Shown here in pieces: positions 21,960 to 33,169 of a stretch of 64,000 nt of DNA (position 1 is its first letter; each line of letters opens with the position of its first letter). The notes under the pieces were generated by a model, which was not told the DNA's origin, did no database searches, and was given only the letters and a program-made list of their open reading frames with translations. The DNA comes from Dermacentor variabilis (taxonomy: Eukaryota > Arthropoda > Arachnida > Ixodida > Ixodidae), in NCBI RefSeq assembly GCF_050947875.1, contig NC_134570.1, positions 229,261,265 through 229,325,264 on the forward strand, in the 5' to 3' direction. The position numbers and the translations under genes are program-made.

Positions 21960-22390
21960 AGAGTCGGTCGCAACTATGATCCACTTGTTCCCCGAAGTAG
22001 ACGTAGGGAATGGGCCGAGGAGGTCGAGACCGATGCGGTAGAACGGCTCCTTGGGTGTGTCAATGGGCTGTAGAAGGCCTGCGGGTAATGGCGAGGGCCG
22101 TCTGCGTCGCTGGCAAAGATCCCACGCAGCGACGCAGCGTCAAACATATCGGTACAGACCGGGTCATAAAAACCGGCGCCGCGCGCGGTCGCATGTGCGG
22201 GATACTCCAAGATGGCCAGTGGTTGCGGCATCGTGGAGTTCTTTGAGAGCAGCAGCACGAACTTGCTTGGGGAGAACAAGCAGAAGCTCTGGCCGGCTAT
22301 CGGTAGTGGAACTACGACGGTAATGAATATCGTCGTGAAGCTCGAACAGACCGAGAGATGGGTCGGGTTGATGGCAGTGAAGGTGGCCTA
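21960..22390 (-). pseudogene. Gypsy integrase fragment
   Basis: The minus strand encodes the integrase zinc finger and start of the core: 'LLLVLPKQVRAAALKELHD', 'TGHLGVSRTCDRARRRFLW' (22280-22170), 'CVAACDLCQRR' (about 22140-22105, HHCC motif) and 'GLDLLGPFP' (about 22040), ending near the start of the core domain at 'NKWI'. The HHCC residues are present, but frames change and the catalytic DDE region is absent. Confidence 0.75.
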
Positions 22391-22740
22391 TTATACAAGG
22401 TGTCCCACGTAACTTCATCCAAGCCTTAAAAATATGCAAACGCCACGTAGCTGCACAGAACAAAGGTGAAGCTGTTTGCCGGCGCTTGGAGACACTCAAA
22501 TTATTTTTTATGCCGCCTAATTAGATCACTAGTCTTGGATTATTAAGTTTTCAAATATTAAGATTCGAAGAAAAGTGTCAATCAGAAAATTGTAGAGCGA
22601 CATGAAAAACTCCCGATACAGCGTTCTGTTGCTCAATGAGTTCTACATAAAAGTATTTTTCCGAGTGCGAAAGAAGCCCGCAAATGCACGCAAAGTTTCC
22701 GCGCGACTGGTCGCTCGAGGCACTTTGCGTGTCTTCGAGA
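22388..22740. repeat. Interspersed repeat inserted between Gypsy fragments
   Basis: A segment beginning 'aggtgtcccacgtaactt' and ending near 'gtgtcttcgagagc' separates the integrase fragment from the gag fragment. It has the feel of a dispersed non-coding arthropod repeat. This is recognition from memory only and no terminal repeats were confirmed. Confidence 0.35.
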
Positions 22741-23360
22741 GCTTCTTATTCACTTATTCGTTATTAAGACGTCACGGCGGTGTCGGGAACCGCGCGAATT
22801 GTTCAATACGAACCCTCTTGGCCTGCTCGAAGCGCTCGCACTCCTCGATCACGGCATTGACGGTAGCACAATTTCTGCACATTAGCAGATTGAGTGCGTC
22901 GTCCGCTATCCCTTTAAGGATGTGGCCAACCTTTTCACACTCTGGCAAGTCGCTGTCAGCTTTACGGCACAGCGCCGACATATTCTTTATGTACGAAATT
23001 TACGACTTCGTGGACGTTTGGCCTCTAGTTGGCAGCTGTTTCTTTGCAGCGATTTTGCGACTGGAGGCCTTACCGAATAGATCACGGAGCTTTTGCTTAA
23101 ATGTATCCCAGATCCCAAGTTTGGCCTCATGATTGTCATACCACAACTTCGCCTTTCAACTCGGATAAAAGACCACATTGGCCAGCATGTCCGTCAGGTA
23201 CCAGTAATTATGATCACTCACATTTCTTATTTTGTCAGCCACTCCTCAACGTCGGTGTCATCTGTCCCACTGAACTTTCCAGGATCGCAAAGGTGGGCTA
23301 AAACAAATGTGGTCCGCGGCGCAGACACAGATTCCGGCTGGTCTGCCATGGCGGTCACAC
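22741..23360 (-). pseudogene. Gypsy gag (capsid) remnant
   Basis: The minus strand, in broken frames from 23352, encodes 'MADQPESVSAPRTTF', 'FSGTDDTDVEEWLTK' (about 23250-23225), 'LWYDNHE' (about 23140), 'WDTFKQKL' (about 23110-23085), 'DLPECEKVGHILKGIADDA' (about 22950-22890) and 'EECERFEQAKR'. These match the order of Ty3/Gypsy capsid motifs. There are stops at about 23170 and 23000. 'tggcgcccat' on the minus strand (about 23465) may be its primer-binding site. An LTR upstream of it could not be delimited. Confidence 0.7.
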
Positions 23361-23719
23361 CACAGCGCCGATCGCTTCGAAGCTCCGTCGTGTAGTACCC
23401 TCCACCAATGTGTGACGGGGTGTCAAATAGATAAAAGCAAAGCACGAATATACGCCGTTTTTTCATGGGCGCCACCATATTTCTGCGCAGTGGCGCCATC
23501 TATGGGCATTCAGCATGCTGGCTTGGGCGAGCGCATCCCTTTGCATGGAAGGTATACGTCAGCGCGGTAGTTTCTGGCGTTTGTTTTCGCGCTCGTGCGG
23601 TCTAATTAGTATGACGTGGCGTCTTGTACGTCGAATACGGTTCTGTGAGACGTACTGAAGTGATTTAAGTCCGTTTGGCCGGACTTTCTGCTGGCGTTGA
23701 GGCGGGCGGAGCACGCAGC

Positions 23720-23880
23720 GTGATGGATGAAAAAACTTTATTAGGGTCCTTTAGGGCGCGCCTCTCCGCTGCATCGCAGGCCCGTTGGACAGCCCATAAC
23801 AGTTCTTCGAGGTTGATGCGCAGAGTGATGTGTGCGCGCATATTTGAGCCCACAATCACCCTCGGAGATCAGTTTTGCAT
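23720..23880 (-). mobile_element. Probable 3' tail of an I-type LINE
   Basis: The minus strand has 'EELLWAVQRACDAAERR' (about 23810-23760), like the C-terminus of the I-type copy near 36790, followed by 'aataaagttttttcatcc', a poly(A)-signal-type ending near 23730. Only about 150 bp is recognisable. Confidence 0.4.
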
Positions 23881-23889
23881 GTCTGAATG

Positions 23890-25146
23890 TCCCACTGACT
23901 AATGCGACCTTATTTCAGTATTATCCTCTATTTATCAGCCGCGGTTTAAGAGCAATGAAACATACGCGACGATCGTAACAGCGTGGGTACCGTTCTGCGA
24001 TGATAGGGGTTGTGCTGTTATGCTTTGAGAAGCGTTGAAACTGTTAGCTGCAGATCACATTTTGTGACTATACTTCGTTCGGTGGATGAGGTTGCCACCC
24101 ATGAATAAAATAGTTTTGGTTAGTAATAACAGCATACCTTACAGTGTGACCTATACCAGTCCAGCAAAGCGACCGTTTACGAACTGCGTGAGCATCCTAA
24201 GCAGTGGTAGGTGCTGAACTATATATATGTTTGTTCTATATAGCGCATGGTTTATTCATGCGGCAACAACATTTATAGATCTATAAACGTTGTGTGGTGT
24301 GACTATGCGAGGTCGTACTGCGGCGTTAGCCCGTTTTCTCTATCTTTTTTCGAGAATTAGGATGATAACCGATTTTTTTGTTGTTGTGTTCGTTCCGTTC
24401 TGTACGACGCCCTCACACGTATTATGGAAATTTCGTCTTCAAAAATAGCCATCGCATTGTTATTATGCGATCCCTCTCGGATATTGTAGCTTTACAGAGC
24501 AAAAAGGCAATGCCGAAGCACATAGCTCATATATGTATCGTGCTGGTTCCCCAACCGCAGTGATCGCTGAGTAGTGCCATCGGCCTCAAGCAGGAGGCTA
24601 GCGTAGACATATAATGATTTCAAGCCTACCAGACTTCAAATGCGTGAGAAAGATGCCGATGCATCAAAAATATTTCATAGCGCCTGCCGCTTAGGTGTTT
24701 CCTAGTTGCTCTAGGTTGGCCGGAGACGAGCATGCGCTCTCATGTTTTCGTCCCTACGCCAAGCGATCGGAGAGTGAGCAGATTTACCCTTTCATGCTGG
24801 TAATACGGAGACACTGGTTCGCTTCTTTGAATTAAAACCGATACACCCAAAATAGTTCACAGTACATACACACACCGCAGCTGACGCGCGTCACATGTTT
24901 GCGCCCCCAAAAGATATTTCCGCGTACTGTAGTTACCGAGGCACGGAAAGGCTTCCCTGACGACCCTATATATAAACGGACAGTGCATAATTTTCACAGA
25001 GTACGATCTAAAACATCGCGAAATCGTTCCGCAGCACGCGACAGCAATACTTTCAAGCAGCGCCGCGCCGAATCGCCCAAGCCAGAGAGGAGGAAAGGCT
25101 CGCCGCGCACCCTTTCCTCCTCGCCCGATGAAAAGGTCTTACAAAT
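23890..25146. other. No gene recognised
   Basis: No coding signal, RNA gene or clear repeat boundary. The part from 24890 is rich in charged-residue codons but shows no recognisable domain. The missing N-terminal exon(s) of the GMC gene were looked for here and not found. Confidence 0.45.
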
Positions 25147-25256
25147 TTCCAGAAGAGCGTTGTAGCGCCGAAAAAGACAACACATAGCAAGTGAGACGGG
25201 CTCCCGTCTCGCTTGCTATGTGTTGTCTTTTTCGGCGCTGCAACCCTCTTCTGGAA
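25147..25256. repeat. Near-perfect 54-bp inverted repeat with 2-nt loop
   Basis: The left arm 25147-25200 and right arm 25203-25256 are reverse complements with three mismatches, separated by 'ct'. Just downstream is 'gcaccaactagcccccc', similar to 'gagccaactagcccag' at 37134 in the Penelope-like element. It may therefore be a Penelope terminal snapback (inference). Confidence 0.9.
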
Positions 25257-25653
25257 GCATGCACCAACTAGCCCCCCAACAAGTTTTGCATGGATGGCCA
25301 AGATGGCTGAAACCGCGCAACGTCCCGGCCATCGTCGTGCTCTTCGTTGGTCATAGGAGGTGGCTAATAACAATATCATAGTCTGAACCGCCCTATGTTT
25401 ATTGTGTGAATATTGGTTCACCATGTGCGTCGCAGAGTCTCCAACACCGATGTTATGTAGATGTGGCAAACAGTCATGAATTATCCTGGACGCGTGTAGC
25501 AAACCCTCAAGCTATGCATCGCTGATCTACGTTTGTCCAGCGGTGCAAAGTGAGCTCTTGAGCATAAACCCACTGTTAGAACTTGCACCCTTCATACCAT
25601 CTTTGTGAACACAACAAATTTCCTCATCAATTTCCTTATCGTGTATCTTGCAG

Positions 25654-25843
25654 AGAGATCTTTGGATCCAGGGCAAGGTTCTGGGAGGCGGCAGCGTGCT
25701 GAACTACATGATCTACAACCGAGGCAACCGACGCGACTATGACAATTGGGCGAAGGGGGGCGCCACCGGGTGGTCGTATGATGAAGTGCTGCCGTACTTT
25801 AAGAAGTCCGAGGACAACACAAACAGAAGCCTCGCACAAGAAG
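25654..25843 (+). CDS. GMC oxidoreductase (glucose-dehydrogenase-like), internal exon a
   Basis: This exon encodes [18 protein letters not shown]... through ...[16 protein letters not shown] plus one base, 190 bp. It contains the first GMC signature ([18 protein letters not shown]), which binds FAD. GMC oxidoreductases are FAD enzymes acting on alcohols or sugars. The acceptor is tatcttgcag before 25654 and the donor is GAAG|gtgagc after 25843 (start phase 0, end phase 1). Phase 1 matches the next exon at 38534 exactly. The N-terminal dinucleotide-binding exon (GxGxxG) was not found upstream in this window. Orthology to a specific glucose dehydrogenase paralogue is unknown. Confidence 0.92.
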
Positions 25844-26168
25844 GTGAGCATTCGTCGTCGGCAAATCTTCGAATTACTGCCTGAAGAGCAAAAAGTACAA
25901 CGCCTCCCGTGGGCTGTGTTTTACATGTGTTTCCTATTGGAATTATCTTTTTTTCTAGTTGAAGAGTCATTCAACAAGCAAAACGCAATAATCAAGATGT
26001 GAATCTGCCTTTAGCTGTCATAGTCAACATCCGTAGTCCTGCATGTTGGAAAATAAAACATAGAACGAGAGACGGGCAGTGGCGCCAACGAATGCATAGG
26101 CGAATAAAGCTGTTTGAATCCTAAGATGATCTTAAATTTCTGTCTGCTTTCCTTAGGGATAAAGAGAT

Positions 26169-26332
26169 TGTGAAGAAGACGCGTCTCGCTGCACAGCCGT
26201 ATCGCCAACGCGTGGCTCAGCTCTGTTCGCGCTGCCGGTTGCTGGCGTCTTTTTGTACGGTGCTCCGGGATGCCTCGCCGTTACCGGTGGCTGTGCCCTT
26301 TGCATAAGAAACCGCTAATAAAGCTCTTCTCA
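26169..26332 (+). repeat. 5' LTR of the intron-1 Gypsy element
   Basis: Begins tgtgaagaagacgcg and contains 'tgccctttgcataag' near the 3' side. It matches 38020-38190 over about 150 bp with many substitutions. 'cgctaataaagctc' supplies a poly(A)-type signal. The exact 3' boundary is uncertain because the two copies diverge there. Confidence 0.75.
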
Positions 26333-26442
26333 AGTGGTAGAAGTCGTCAGCCTATGCCAAAGCTATGATGAGTTAAGGAAGCAACACGCTTCGACTGCCC
26401 TGCCCTCCGCGAAGCGACTGCTCATTAGCGAGCCTTGACAGC

Positions 26443-27420
26443 TTGTACGACCAATCCTCATTCTTTCAGCAGGTCAAGGACTTAGTCCATGAGAAATTTG
26501 CCCGCCAACTTTCTTTAATCCCCTTCACTCTGGAGCCCAGCTCCCGCCTTCTGAACACGCTCGGCACTCTCATTTCCGAAGAGGTCGCTCAAGTTGTGCC
26601 TTCTGCACACTACCGGTCGCCTGCAGCCGCGAATCTCCACTCTGCGCTGGGAGTGCAGCCTGTCGCCACGCCTTTCACTTACGCAGAGCCAGTCCTGCTT
26701 GTGGCGGCGCCTCTTACGTATGCGCAGCCAGTACGCAGGCCTCCACCGGCGCCTTTCTCGACCCAGTCCTAACCGGTGCCACCGGAAGCCCATGCTTGCT
26801 GCATCTTGGACCACAGTCACCACACCGAGACCTAATTCTTGAAAGACGCCTGGCAATCTCCCCATCTGTTGTTCCTGCTGCACTCCCGGACACGTCGCCC
26901 GATATTGCCGCCATCGCCCTCAAGCGTTCGGGGACGCTTCTCGACAGTTGCAGTAGGGCAGCCAGCCCTTTCGCCAATACGTCACTCCTTGCACCCAACC
27001 GTATGCTCGGGCTGACCTCGCAGAATTTCCGTCGCATCGCTCGCCAGCCCCTCGCCGACGCTCACTCTCCCCACTGCGTCGGCGACCCGCACCATGCGAT
27101 TAGGAAAACTGAACGTCGCAGTACAAGAGGCAAGAACTGCGCCCCGTTCGAACTAAGTCGTCGCGCCTGTCCTGCTAACGTGGTCGCAATTTCTGTAGAA
27201 GGTGTTCCTGCATTCGCGCTTGTGGAGACCGGCGCAGCCGTTTCTGCGATAGCCGCCGAACTGTGCTGCTCACTGCGCAAGGTGACGACGCCGCTTTCTG
27301 GACTGTCGCTTCGTACGTGTCCTTATTCACGGCATTGTTTATATCATCGAATGTATTGTTCTTCCCGCATGCTCATATGACGTCATCCTCGGATGGGACT
27401 TCTTATCCCGTTATAAAGCC
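26443..27420 (+). pseudogene. Gypsy gag fragment and aspartic protease
   Basis: An open stretch from 26443 (about 109 codons, Pro/Ala-rich end) corresponds to gag, without a visible zinc knuckle. The protease follows in another frame: 'GVPAFALVETGAAVSAIA' at about 27200-27255 and 'VILGWDFL' at about 27383-27405. The active-site triad should read DTG. Here it is ETG (27225-27233), so the catalytic aspartate has become glutamate. Frameshifts separate the two halves (near 27310-27370). Confidence 0.75.
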
Positions 27421-27999
27421 GTAATCGACGCGGCACGCGCCAAAGTTGAATTTCGCCTCTGTGTGACGCACCAGTGCACGAACATCGTGATCGCCCTTCT
27501 AAACTTGCCGTGCGCGAGGACACATATATTCCGCCTGGCTCCTTCGCCCTCCTACCCGTATCCTTTGATTTCATCTCTGAAGCAACGGTCCTCTTCACGC
27601 CGTCCGACGTCTTCATGAGCCGTAAAGCTTTACCTGCTCCCTTCGCAATGCTTGGCATCGCTGGCAGCTGCAGCAATATATACTTCTACAATTCCTTCTG
27701 TGCGCCTGTTACTTTGCTCATTGTTGAATTCCTTGGCTTTGTGGAACACCTCGACTCTTAGTCTTTGGTTTACGTCCCCAGAGACTCTTTTGATGTCGAC
27801 TCCGGCCAACCAGCTTCGATTTCCGCGCTTGAGGAGACGTCCAGGGATAGGTTCTCGAGTGCCATTGCCAATACGCTCACCTGGCAGAACGCGCGTACCT
27901 TCTTGATCTCCTGCACCACTTTGGAAGTTCATAAGACGTTTCACAACCTCAACTAAGCCACCCGTTGGAAGAGCAGCACTACATTGACAGCGGTTCGCA

Positions 28000-28744
28000 T
28001 CAGCCATTGCGTTAACGACCGTACCGCATCTTTGCCGAAGAGCGTCGTGCTGCTACCACCCAAGTCCAAGATGTGCGGCGCCGTGACGTTATTCAACCTT
28101 CAACGTGGGCATCTACTGTCATTCTCGTTTGCGAGAAGGATGGGTCTATTCGCTTGTGCTTCGACCACCGTCAGTTAAGTAAGGTAATGCGCAAAGACGT
28201 CTATCCTTTGCCGCACATCGTCGACGCCCTCGACAGCCTTCAGGGAGCAGAATTCTTCTCGTCCCTTACCCGGCGTTCCGGGTACTGGCAGCTCCAGATG
28301 GCTGCGGCCGATCACCAGAAAACCGCATTCATTACGCTTGACGGATTATGTGAATTTAACGTGATGCCTTTCGGGCTTTGTAACGCCCCTGCCACGTTTG
28401 AACGACTCATGAACAAGCTGCGTGGCCTCAAGTGGTCTATTTGACTTTGTTACCTCGGCGATGTCGTAGTTTTCTCGCCTGATTTTTCGACTCACCCGCT
28501 CCTCCTCAGACATGTTTTGACCTGTCTAACGAATGCTGGCCTCCAACCCAACCTCAATATGTGGCGCTTTGCGACGAGAGAGCTCACCATCTTAGGCCAC
28601 GTTGTGTCCAAGCACGGCGTTCTACCCGATACTGCAAAACTTCGAGCAGTCGCTGAGCTTCTGCAGCCTAAGACCATGAAAGAACTTTGAAGCTTTGTGG
28701 GCCTATGCTCATATTTTTGGCGCTTTGTTCGGAATTTCTCATTG
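28000..28744 (+). pseudogene. Gypsy reverse transcriptase, N-terminal part
   Basis: Encodes 'WASTVILVCEKDGSIRLCFD', 'DVYPLPHIVDALDSLQGAEF', 'SGYWQLQMA', 'FITLDGLCEFNVMPFGLCNA' and, after a stop at 28442-28444, 'YLGDVVVFS'. The catalytic box should be YxDD. Glycine replaces the first aspartate (codon 28458-28460). 'LGHVVSKHGV' and 'LCSYFWRFVRNFSLI' complete the thumb region, with a further stop near 28688. The reading continues after the nested element at 32073. Confidence 0.85.
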
Positions 28745-28749
28745 ATCAT

Positions 28750-29641
28750 TGTCAAAGATTGATGGTGGGGTAATACGCACTCTCCGAACAGGAAGGGATG
28801 GGGCGACAACAAACGCACCCCGCGTGCGTTATTGAAGGTTCGACTGCTGACCGGCGATAAGGTCCACGCCTGATCGACCGTGAACCAGAGGCATGAGACG
28901 GGAGGCGACGTACAACACACACATTCAATTTAATAAGATAAAATCATGCGCGAGACATAATGAAAGAAAAAGAACATACAACTTCCAGTAGTGAGTCCTA
29001 GCTCGCGGAAGGCGTGCGGGTCACACAACACACGCCCTTACGCCACTCGCGCGACACTAAGCCCACCACGTGGGAACCATTAACACTCGCGAAATAACAA
29101 GAAATCCGCGACACAAATGAAAAATATACGCGACAATAAATACGGCAAACACTACACTAACACAACATACAAAAATTAACACGCGATGGATAAACAAATG
29201 AAAGATTAAACGCGATTAGAGAAGAGAGTCCGGCGGAAAGTTCTGAGAGCGGGCTGGAACACGAGGCTTATCTGGGGCGTGCTTGCCGAGGTCCCGATCT
29301 GAGGAGCGTCGGGCTGCTGCAACCTCGCTGCCGAAGATCCTGACGGACTTGCACCGTCTGTCGCTCGGCCGGCGAAGACTTCGGTCTGGAGATCTCAGCC
29401 TGCCGACCACATCTTCAGCTGTCCCCCGGTGCCCGACCAACCTGCTGTCTTCCAAGCCGCTCTGCCGGCTCGCCGAGCCACCTCGTCCCTCCGCCGCGGT
29501 CAGGCGACTCACGTGACCAGACAGGTCGTGCGAGCTCGGGACAATGGGAAGCTCTCTTCCCCATCGCTGTGCAAGCGGCGTTGCTGTTGCTGCGGCAATG
29601 ACGGCCATCTTGAGAGGGGCGCGGGCATGCACTCTGTGACA
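28750..29641 (-). repeat. LTR (3' LTR in element orientation)
   Basis: 892 bp with TG...CA-type termini (tgtcaaag...tgtgaca in + orientation). It is directly followed by 'ccaccccgacgac', a purine-rich run on the minus strand that could be the polypurine tract. Confidence 0.92.
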
Positions 29642-30419
29642 CCACCCCGACGACAAGAATGTTATTCCAATAACATTCAAACTAACACATAGTCATGCAC
29701 GCGCACAATCACGTCGTCGTGTGGGTCGCGGTTCGGGAAGTCCTCCGCAAAAGGCACTTGTCCGCGCATATCGCCGCCTCGCTCTCACCCAGTCAGTGCA
29801 CTCCGCAACACCACTACAATGCCAGATAAAAGAAAAAGGACTGAAAATCAGCTGCTCAAAATTTATGTGATGTTGTATTGTTCCCCTTGGGTTGTGTGAG
29901 TACTGGCGCAAACCACGGCAAAGCCGGTACGCGCACTCTACAGGCAACACACATCACACACACAAAAGAAAAGATAAACAAAAAAACAGATCAGTGTATT
30001 GAAGGGCAGAAAAATTAATCGTTAATAAATGCAATGAAACATGAAAAGAAAGTTACGTGGCACTATCAACAAATCTACACTGTCAATACAGTGCCGGCTG
30101 CCCTTCTCAATGCCCCCTTGCTCTTCAAACGGATTCGCTGGGGTCGCATTCCTGCCATCCTCAGAGCTTTTCCGACGCATAGGTGGGGAGACGCACTAGC
30201 CGCTCCACAGCGACATATCACCTCGCGCCCCGGTTGCCTGCTTTTGGCTCGGTGATTGGGGTACACCGAACCCTGCCCGGTCCTCGCCCATGCGCAGCGC
30301 CTGACTACCCGGGTGCCACGAAGGTCGCGGCTCAGTGGCACCTGCCGAAGATAAACTGCATATCTCGCTCGCGCTCTCTTTCGTGGTGACGAGCAACGCT
30401 CTGCGCCCGCCAAGCTCTG

Positions 30420-31136
30420 TCAACGCCTCCGTGACCTCTGCGCCATTTTGCGCGGCCTCTTCCTCACCCTCTGGTGTCTACCAGGGGTCCGCACCTCGCG
30501 CCCCCGCGGTGTGTGGTAACTCGCCAGCCTCCGCCGCGCCACACACTTCGCCGCCTCTCTCGGCTTGCGATGTAGGCACCATTTGCCTGCGCGGCGGCTG
30601 ACGTTTTTCGTGGCCAGCCTCTGACCATCGTCACCCACCACACCGCCTGATTCCCGAAGCACCGGCCTCTCGTTCGCTTCGAGGGCCCCGGCACCGAAGG
30701 GCTTAAGCACGAGGGAGGATACGGGCTGTACACGAACCTGCGCAAGGCCCACTCCAGAGGGATGAGGTTGGTCAGCGGCGACGGTCGAGCCCGGCAGGCA
30801 CTCTGTGTTCCGAATGCTCTCGACACGGCCCCCCCTCGCGCGCAACAGCGCAATTTCCCTCTCTAACTCAAGGATGCGCTGGGAAGACCGTGCCGCATCG
30901 CACTCCTCCGCCTCGCGTTGTTGCAGCTCTCGCGCTTCCCTGCGCTCGCGACGATCCGCCTCTTCTTTGGAGCGCATGTCGCGCACAAACTCCCGGAGCG
31001 CTGGCCCCTCAAGGCCCATCTGCCTCCCGACGGCCACGATGCGCTCCAACTCCTCGAGGAGTCCATCAGCCATATCTTGGCCTTTTCCCGCTCTCCGTGA
31101 TACGCGTCCGTTCCGCCCGCTATACCTCGTGGTCAC
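30420..31136 (-). CDS. Gag-like protein of the non-autonomous LTR element
   Basis: A 238-codon minus-strand ORF begins 40 bp inside the 5' LTR. Its likely start is an internal Met at residue 22 (MADGLLEELERIV). The first half is acidic and helical ('LEGPALREFVRDMRSKEEA', 'RRERREARELQQREAEE', 'LELEREIALLRA') and looks like a coiled-coil gag N-terminus as seen in other arachnid Gypsy elements (from memory). No capsid major-homology region or zinc knuckle is visible. The C-terminal third is Arg-rich and may be out of frame. The ORF may serve only as a packaging or remnant sequence. Confidence 0.5.
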   Translation of the reverse strand: MTTRYSGRNGRVSRRAGKGQDMADGLLEELERIVAVGRQMGLEGPALREFVRDMRSKEEADRRERREARELQQREAEECDAARSSQRILELEREIALLRARGGRVESIRNTECLPGSTVAADQPHPSGVGLAQVRVQPVSSLVLKPFGAGALEANERPVLRESGGVVGDDGQRLATKNVSRRAGKWCLHRKPREAAKCVARRRLASYHTPRGREVRTPGRHQRVRKRPRKMAQRSRRR

Positions 31137-31175
31137 GGAAGATCGTGGTCAGCAAGTCCTGTCGCGGACGCCAGT

Positions 31176-32067
31176 TGTCAAAGATTGATGGTGGGGTAAT
31201 ACGCACTCTCCGAACAGGAAGGGATGGGGCGACAACAAACCCACCCCGCGTGCGTTATTGAAGGTTCGACTGCTGACCGGCGATAAGGTCCACGCCTGAT
31301 CGACCGTGAACCAGAGGCATGAGACGGGAGGCGACGTACAACACACCCATTCAATTTAATAAGATAAAATCATGCGCGAGACATAATGAAAGAAAAAGAA
31401 CATACAACTTCCAGTAGTGAGTCCTAGCTCGCGGAAGGCGTGCGGGTCACACAACACACGCCCTGACGCCACTCGCGCGACACTAAGGTCACCACGTGGG
31501 AACCATTAACGCTCGCGAAATAACAAAAAATCCGCGACACAAATGAAAAATATACGCGACAATAAATACGGCAAACACTACACTAACAGAACATACAAAA
31601 ATTAACACGCGATGGATAAACAAATGAAAGATTAAACGCGATTAGAAAAGAGAGTCCGGCGGAAAGTTCTGAGAGCGGGCTGGAACACGAGGCTTATCTG
31701 GGGCGTGCTTGCCGAGGTCCCGATCTGAAGAGCGTCGGGCTGCTGCAACCTCGCTGCCGAAGATCCTGACGGACTTGCACCGTCTGTCGCTCGGCCGGCG
31801 AAGACTTCGGCCTGGAGATCTCAGCCTGCCGACCACATCTTCAGCTGTCCCCCGGTGCCCGACCAACCTGCTGTCTTCCAAGCCGCTCTGCCGGCTCGCC
31901 GAGCCGCCTCGTCCCTCCGCCGCGGTCAGGCGACTCACGTGACCAGACAGGTCGTGCGAGCTCGGGACAATGGGAAGCTCTCTTCCCCATCGCTGTGCAA
32001 GCGGCGTTGCTGTTGCTGCGGCAATGACGGCCATCTTGAGAGGGGCGCGGGCATGCACTCTGTGACA
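31176..32067 (-). repeat. LTR (5' LTR in element orientation)
   Basis: 892 bp, near-identical to 28750-29641. The adjacent interior sequence on the minus strand (31175 downward: act-ggcgtccgcgacagg) is the presumed primer-binding site. Confidence 0.92.
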
Positions 32068-32072
32068 ATCAT

Positions 32073-33098
32073 GGCGCCATTGGCTCAGCTTCTACGCGGT
32101 GATGCCGACCTCTCCTCCTGGTTCCCTGCATGTGACTCCGCGTTTGCTGCGCTGCGTCGTCTTCCCGCCTCCTCACCGATTTTTTGCTATTTCGACCCGT
32201 CAGCTGCTACTGAGGTACATACAGACGCTAGCAGGGTCGTTCTCAGCGCCGTCCTCGCCCAACAAAAGCCCGCTTACACCGACTACGTAGTCGCCTATGC
32301 GAGTTGCACGCTGAGGAAGCCTGAGGCCAATTACAGCGTGAACGAAAAAGAGTGCTTGGTTTTACTATGGACACATGGCAAGTTCCGACCATACTTATAC
32401 GGGCGCCCATTCGACTTGGTCACAGATCACCACACGCTTTGTTGGCTCGCCAACTTGAAAGATCCCGCTGGCCACGTAGCCCGTTGGGCACTACGCATCC
32501 AGGAGTAGGATATTCGCGTCGTGTACCGCAGCGGGCGCACACACTCAGTTGCACACGCTCTGTCCCGTTCACCTTTACCTCCGGACTCAGCCTGCGGACC
32601 AAGTTCCGCACACTCCATGTCATCCCTCGACATGAACCCCTTTGCCCCCTTACAACGTCGTGACCCGTAGATCGCTTCTCTTTTCGACTATCTATCTGGA
32701 TCATCGACCATCCCTGTATCTCGAACCCTCCGATGCAAAGCCACTTATTTCGCCATTCGTGACCAGCTGCTCCACCGACGCAATTACGCTCCTGAAGTCC
32801 GTAGGTGAATTCTGGTGATTCCCCGCTGCTTAAGGTCACAAATATGTACGTCTTTTCACAACGATCCGCAGTGTGGCTACGCTGAACTTTTCAGGACGTA
32901 TAAACGAATTCGCCACCGCTACTACTGGCGCTGCATGCACAATTTCGTACAAAAATTTGTTCGGTGTTGTGTTAACTGTTAACGCCTTTACGCCCGTCTG
33001 GTGCATTGCAGGCACTCCCGTGCCCTGGCAAACCCTTCGATCGCGTTGGCATCGACCTATACGATCCGCTTCCCCTGACACCAGACCGTAATAGGTGG
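32073..33098 (+). pseudogene. Gypsy RNase H and integrase zinc finger
   Basis: Directly continues the host Gypsy reading after the nested element: '[17 protein letters not shown]', '[16 protein letters not shown]', '[14 protein letters not shown]', '[14 protein letters not shown]' (RNase H), a stop at 32506-32508, then 'VVYRSGRTHSVAHALSR' and, past further stops, 'HNDPQCGYAELFRTYKRI' with 'CVNC' (HHCC zinc finger, about 32855-32975). It breaks at 33098 within the start of the integrase core and resumes at 37170. Confidence 0.85.
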
Positions 33099-33169
33099 TA
33101 AAGTCAAGGTGCAGAAGACAAGGACTCAAGAAGAACACAAACGACAAGACCGGCTCAAACGCAGACGGC

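Larger units (their letters stand above)
28750..32067 (-). mobile_element. Non-autonomous LTR retrotransposon, 892-bp LTRs, 5-bp TSD
   Basis: Two direct repeats of 892 bp (28750-29641 and 31176-32067) start tgtcaaag and end tgtgaca. They differ at only about a dozen sites by eye. The 5-bp duplication atcat flanks the whole (28745-28749, 32068-32072). The interior is only about 1.5 kb and has no protease, RT or integrase. A gag-like ORF lies on the minus strand near the right LTR, next to a primer-binding-site-like 'ggcgtccgcgacagg', so the element runs on the minus strand, opposite to its Gypsy host. It probably depends on proteins from a related autonomous element. Confidence 0.9.

Noticed and set aside
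29283..29692. Arginine/serine-rich ORFs in the 892-bp LTRs
   Set aside because: They occur on both strands in both LTRs, which reflects GC-rich LTR composition and not a gene.
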